Shown here: piece after piece, positions 6,402 through 6,736 of the stretch | Layout of the letters: each line of letters opens with the position of its first letter | How positions within the stretch are numbered: the first letter of the stretch is position 1 | Notes under the pieces: model-generated | The model's database searches: none | What the model was told of the DNA's origin: nothing | Seen by the model: only the letters and a program-made list of their open reading frames with translations | Position numbers and translations under genes: made by a program | From: Paludibacter sp. | GTDB lineage: Bacteria; Bacteroidota; Bacteroidia; Bacteroidales; Paludibacteraceae | Assembly (NCBI GenBank): GCA_028748945.1 | Contig: JAQTOL010000180.1 | Location: forward strand, 1 to 6,736 | Reading direction: 5' to 3' | Length of the DNA stretch: 6,736 nt

Positions 6402-6648
6402 AGTTTTCCAAATAAAATGCATAGATTATATGTTATATAACATATATTGCTTCTTTTTTGGTGTGTGTTAACACAAGAAATAAGCATTTAAACAAATTTT
6501 TCAACAAAAAGCACTTCAAACTCAAATCAGCAATCAAATCTTTTTGATGATTATAATCAGAAAGAAGAAGTTTCGTATACAATGTGAAAGTCGTAGATCG
6601 TAGTCTGGAAAAATTCTACTGAAATATCAGTTGATAATGCAACCCCTA
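6379..6648. other. 270-bp gene-free spacer between the two repeat copies
   Basis: No open reading frame of note. It is AT-rich and contains several short perfect palindromes: 6427-6446, GTGTTAACAC (6465-6474) and GATTATAATC near 6549. ACTGAAATATCAGT (6618-6631), a 5-bp stem followed on the - strand by AGAATTTTT, might be a weak terminator for a transcript from copy 2, but it is far less convincing than the one after copy 1. Confidence 0.5.
6427..6446. promoter_or_regulatory. 20-bp perfect palindrome upstream of the promoter
   Basis: TATATGTTATATAACATATA is its own reverse complement over all 20 bases. It lies 26 bp upstream (on the - strand) of the -33 box of the candidate small RNA promoter, a position suitable for an activator or repressor dimer. 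Only A, T and one G/C pair per arm are used, so it could also be a chance product of AT-rich DNA. The regulator is unknown. Confidence 0.4.
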
Positions 6649-6734
6649 TAAAACGCGAAAGGTAGTCACGCCTGACTACCAATCTTTGTTAACCTTAAAT
6701 CTAATACTATGAAAAAATCACGATGCAAAGATAA
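6649..6734 (-). repeat. 86-bp duplicated promoter-leader block, copy 2
   Basis: Perfect match to 6293-6378. Its -7 box TATCTTTG is at 6726-6733; the -33 box would lie beyond the window edge. Its hairpin arms are at 6661-6668 and 6673-6680. What follows on the - strand differs from copy 1 and lacks a clear strong terminator, so the length of any transcript from this copy is unknown. Confidence 0.93.
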
Positions 6735-6736
6735 AG

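Overview
The window looks like chromosomal DNA of a Bacteroidetes bacterium, most likely order Bacteroidales. The evidence is the ParE sequence type (TOPRIM motif EGDSASGS, then [10 protein letters not shown]), AT-rich intergenic DNA, little use of Shine-Dalgarno sites, and Bacteroides-type promoter boxes (TAnnTTTG with an upstream TTTG-like box). I cannot place it to genus.

Left part, + strand (1-2034): the 3' two-thirds or more of parE (topoisomerase IV subunit B), then tadA (tRNA adenosine deaminase). The short gap between them holds AT-rich repeats and a 14-bp duplication of the parE 3' end. From 2035 to 2566 there is no convincing gene. This stretch holds a 42-bp tandem repeat (about 2127-2400) and a strong intrinsic terminator serving the convergent gene on the right.

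Middle and right part, - strand (2567-6181): a membrane-anchored metallophosphoesterase; a rubrerythrin with a lipoprotein signal, with its own terminator; a four-helix DUF2231-type membrane protein just upstream of it, probably in the same operon with a recognisable promoter; and a ferritin-like/VIT1 fusion protein resembling the MbfA iron exporters. The last three suggest a small iron and peroxide-handling neighbourhood: export of iron across the inner membrane, and peroxide reduction by a lipid-anchored rubrerythrin outside the cytoplasm. That joint role is inference.

Right edge (6182-6736): no protein gene. An 86-bp block occurs twice, 356 bp apart and without a mismatch. Read on the - strand it carries a Bacteroidetes -7 box, a short leader and a perfect 8-bp hairpin. 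The inner copy is followed by an intrinsic terminator about 135 nt from the inferred transcription start and before the iron-exporter gene. The unit therefore looks like a small RNA gene or an attenuated leader, with a second copy running off the window. This is the most interesting signal here.
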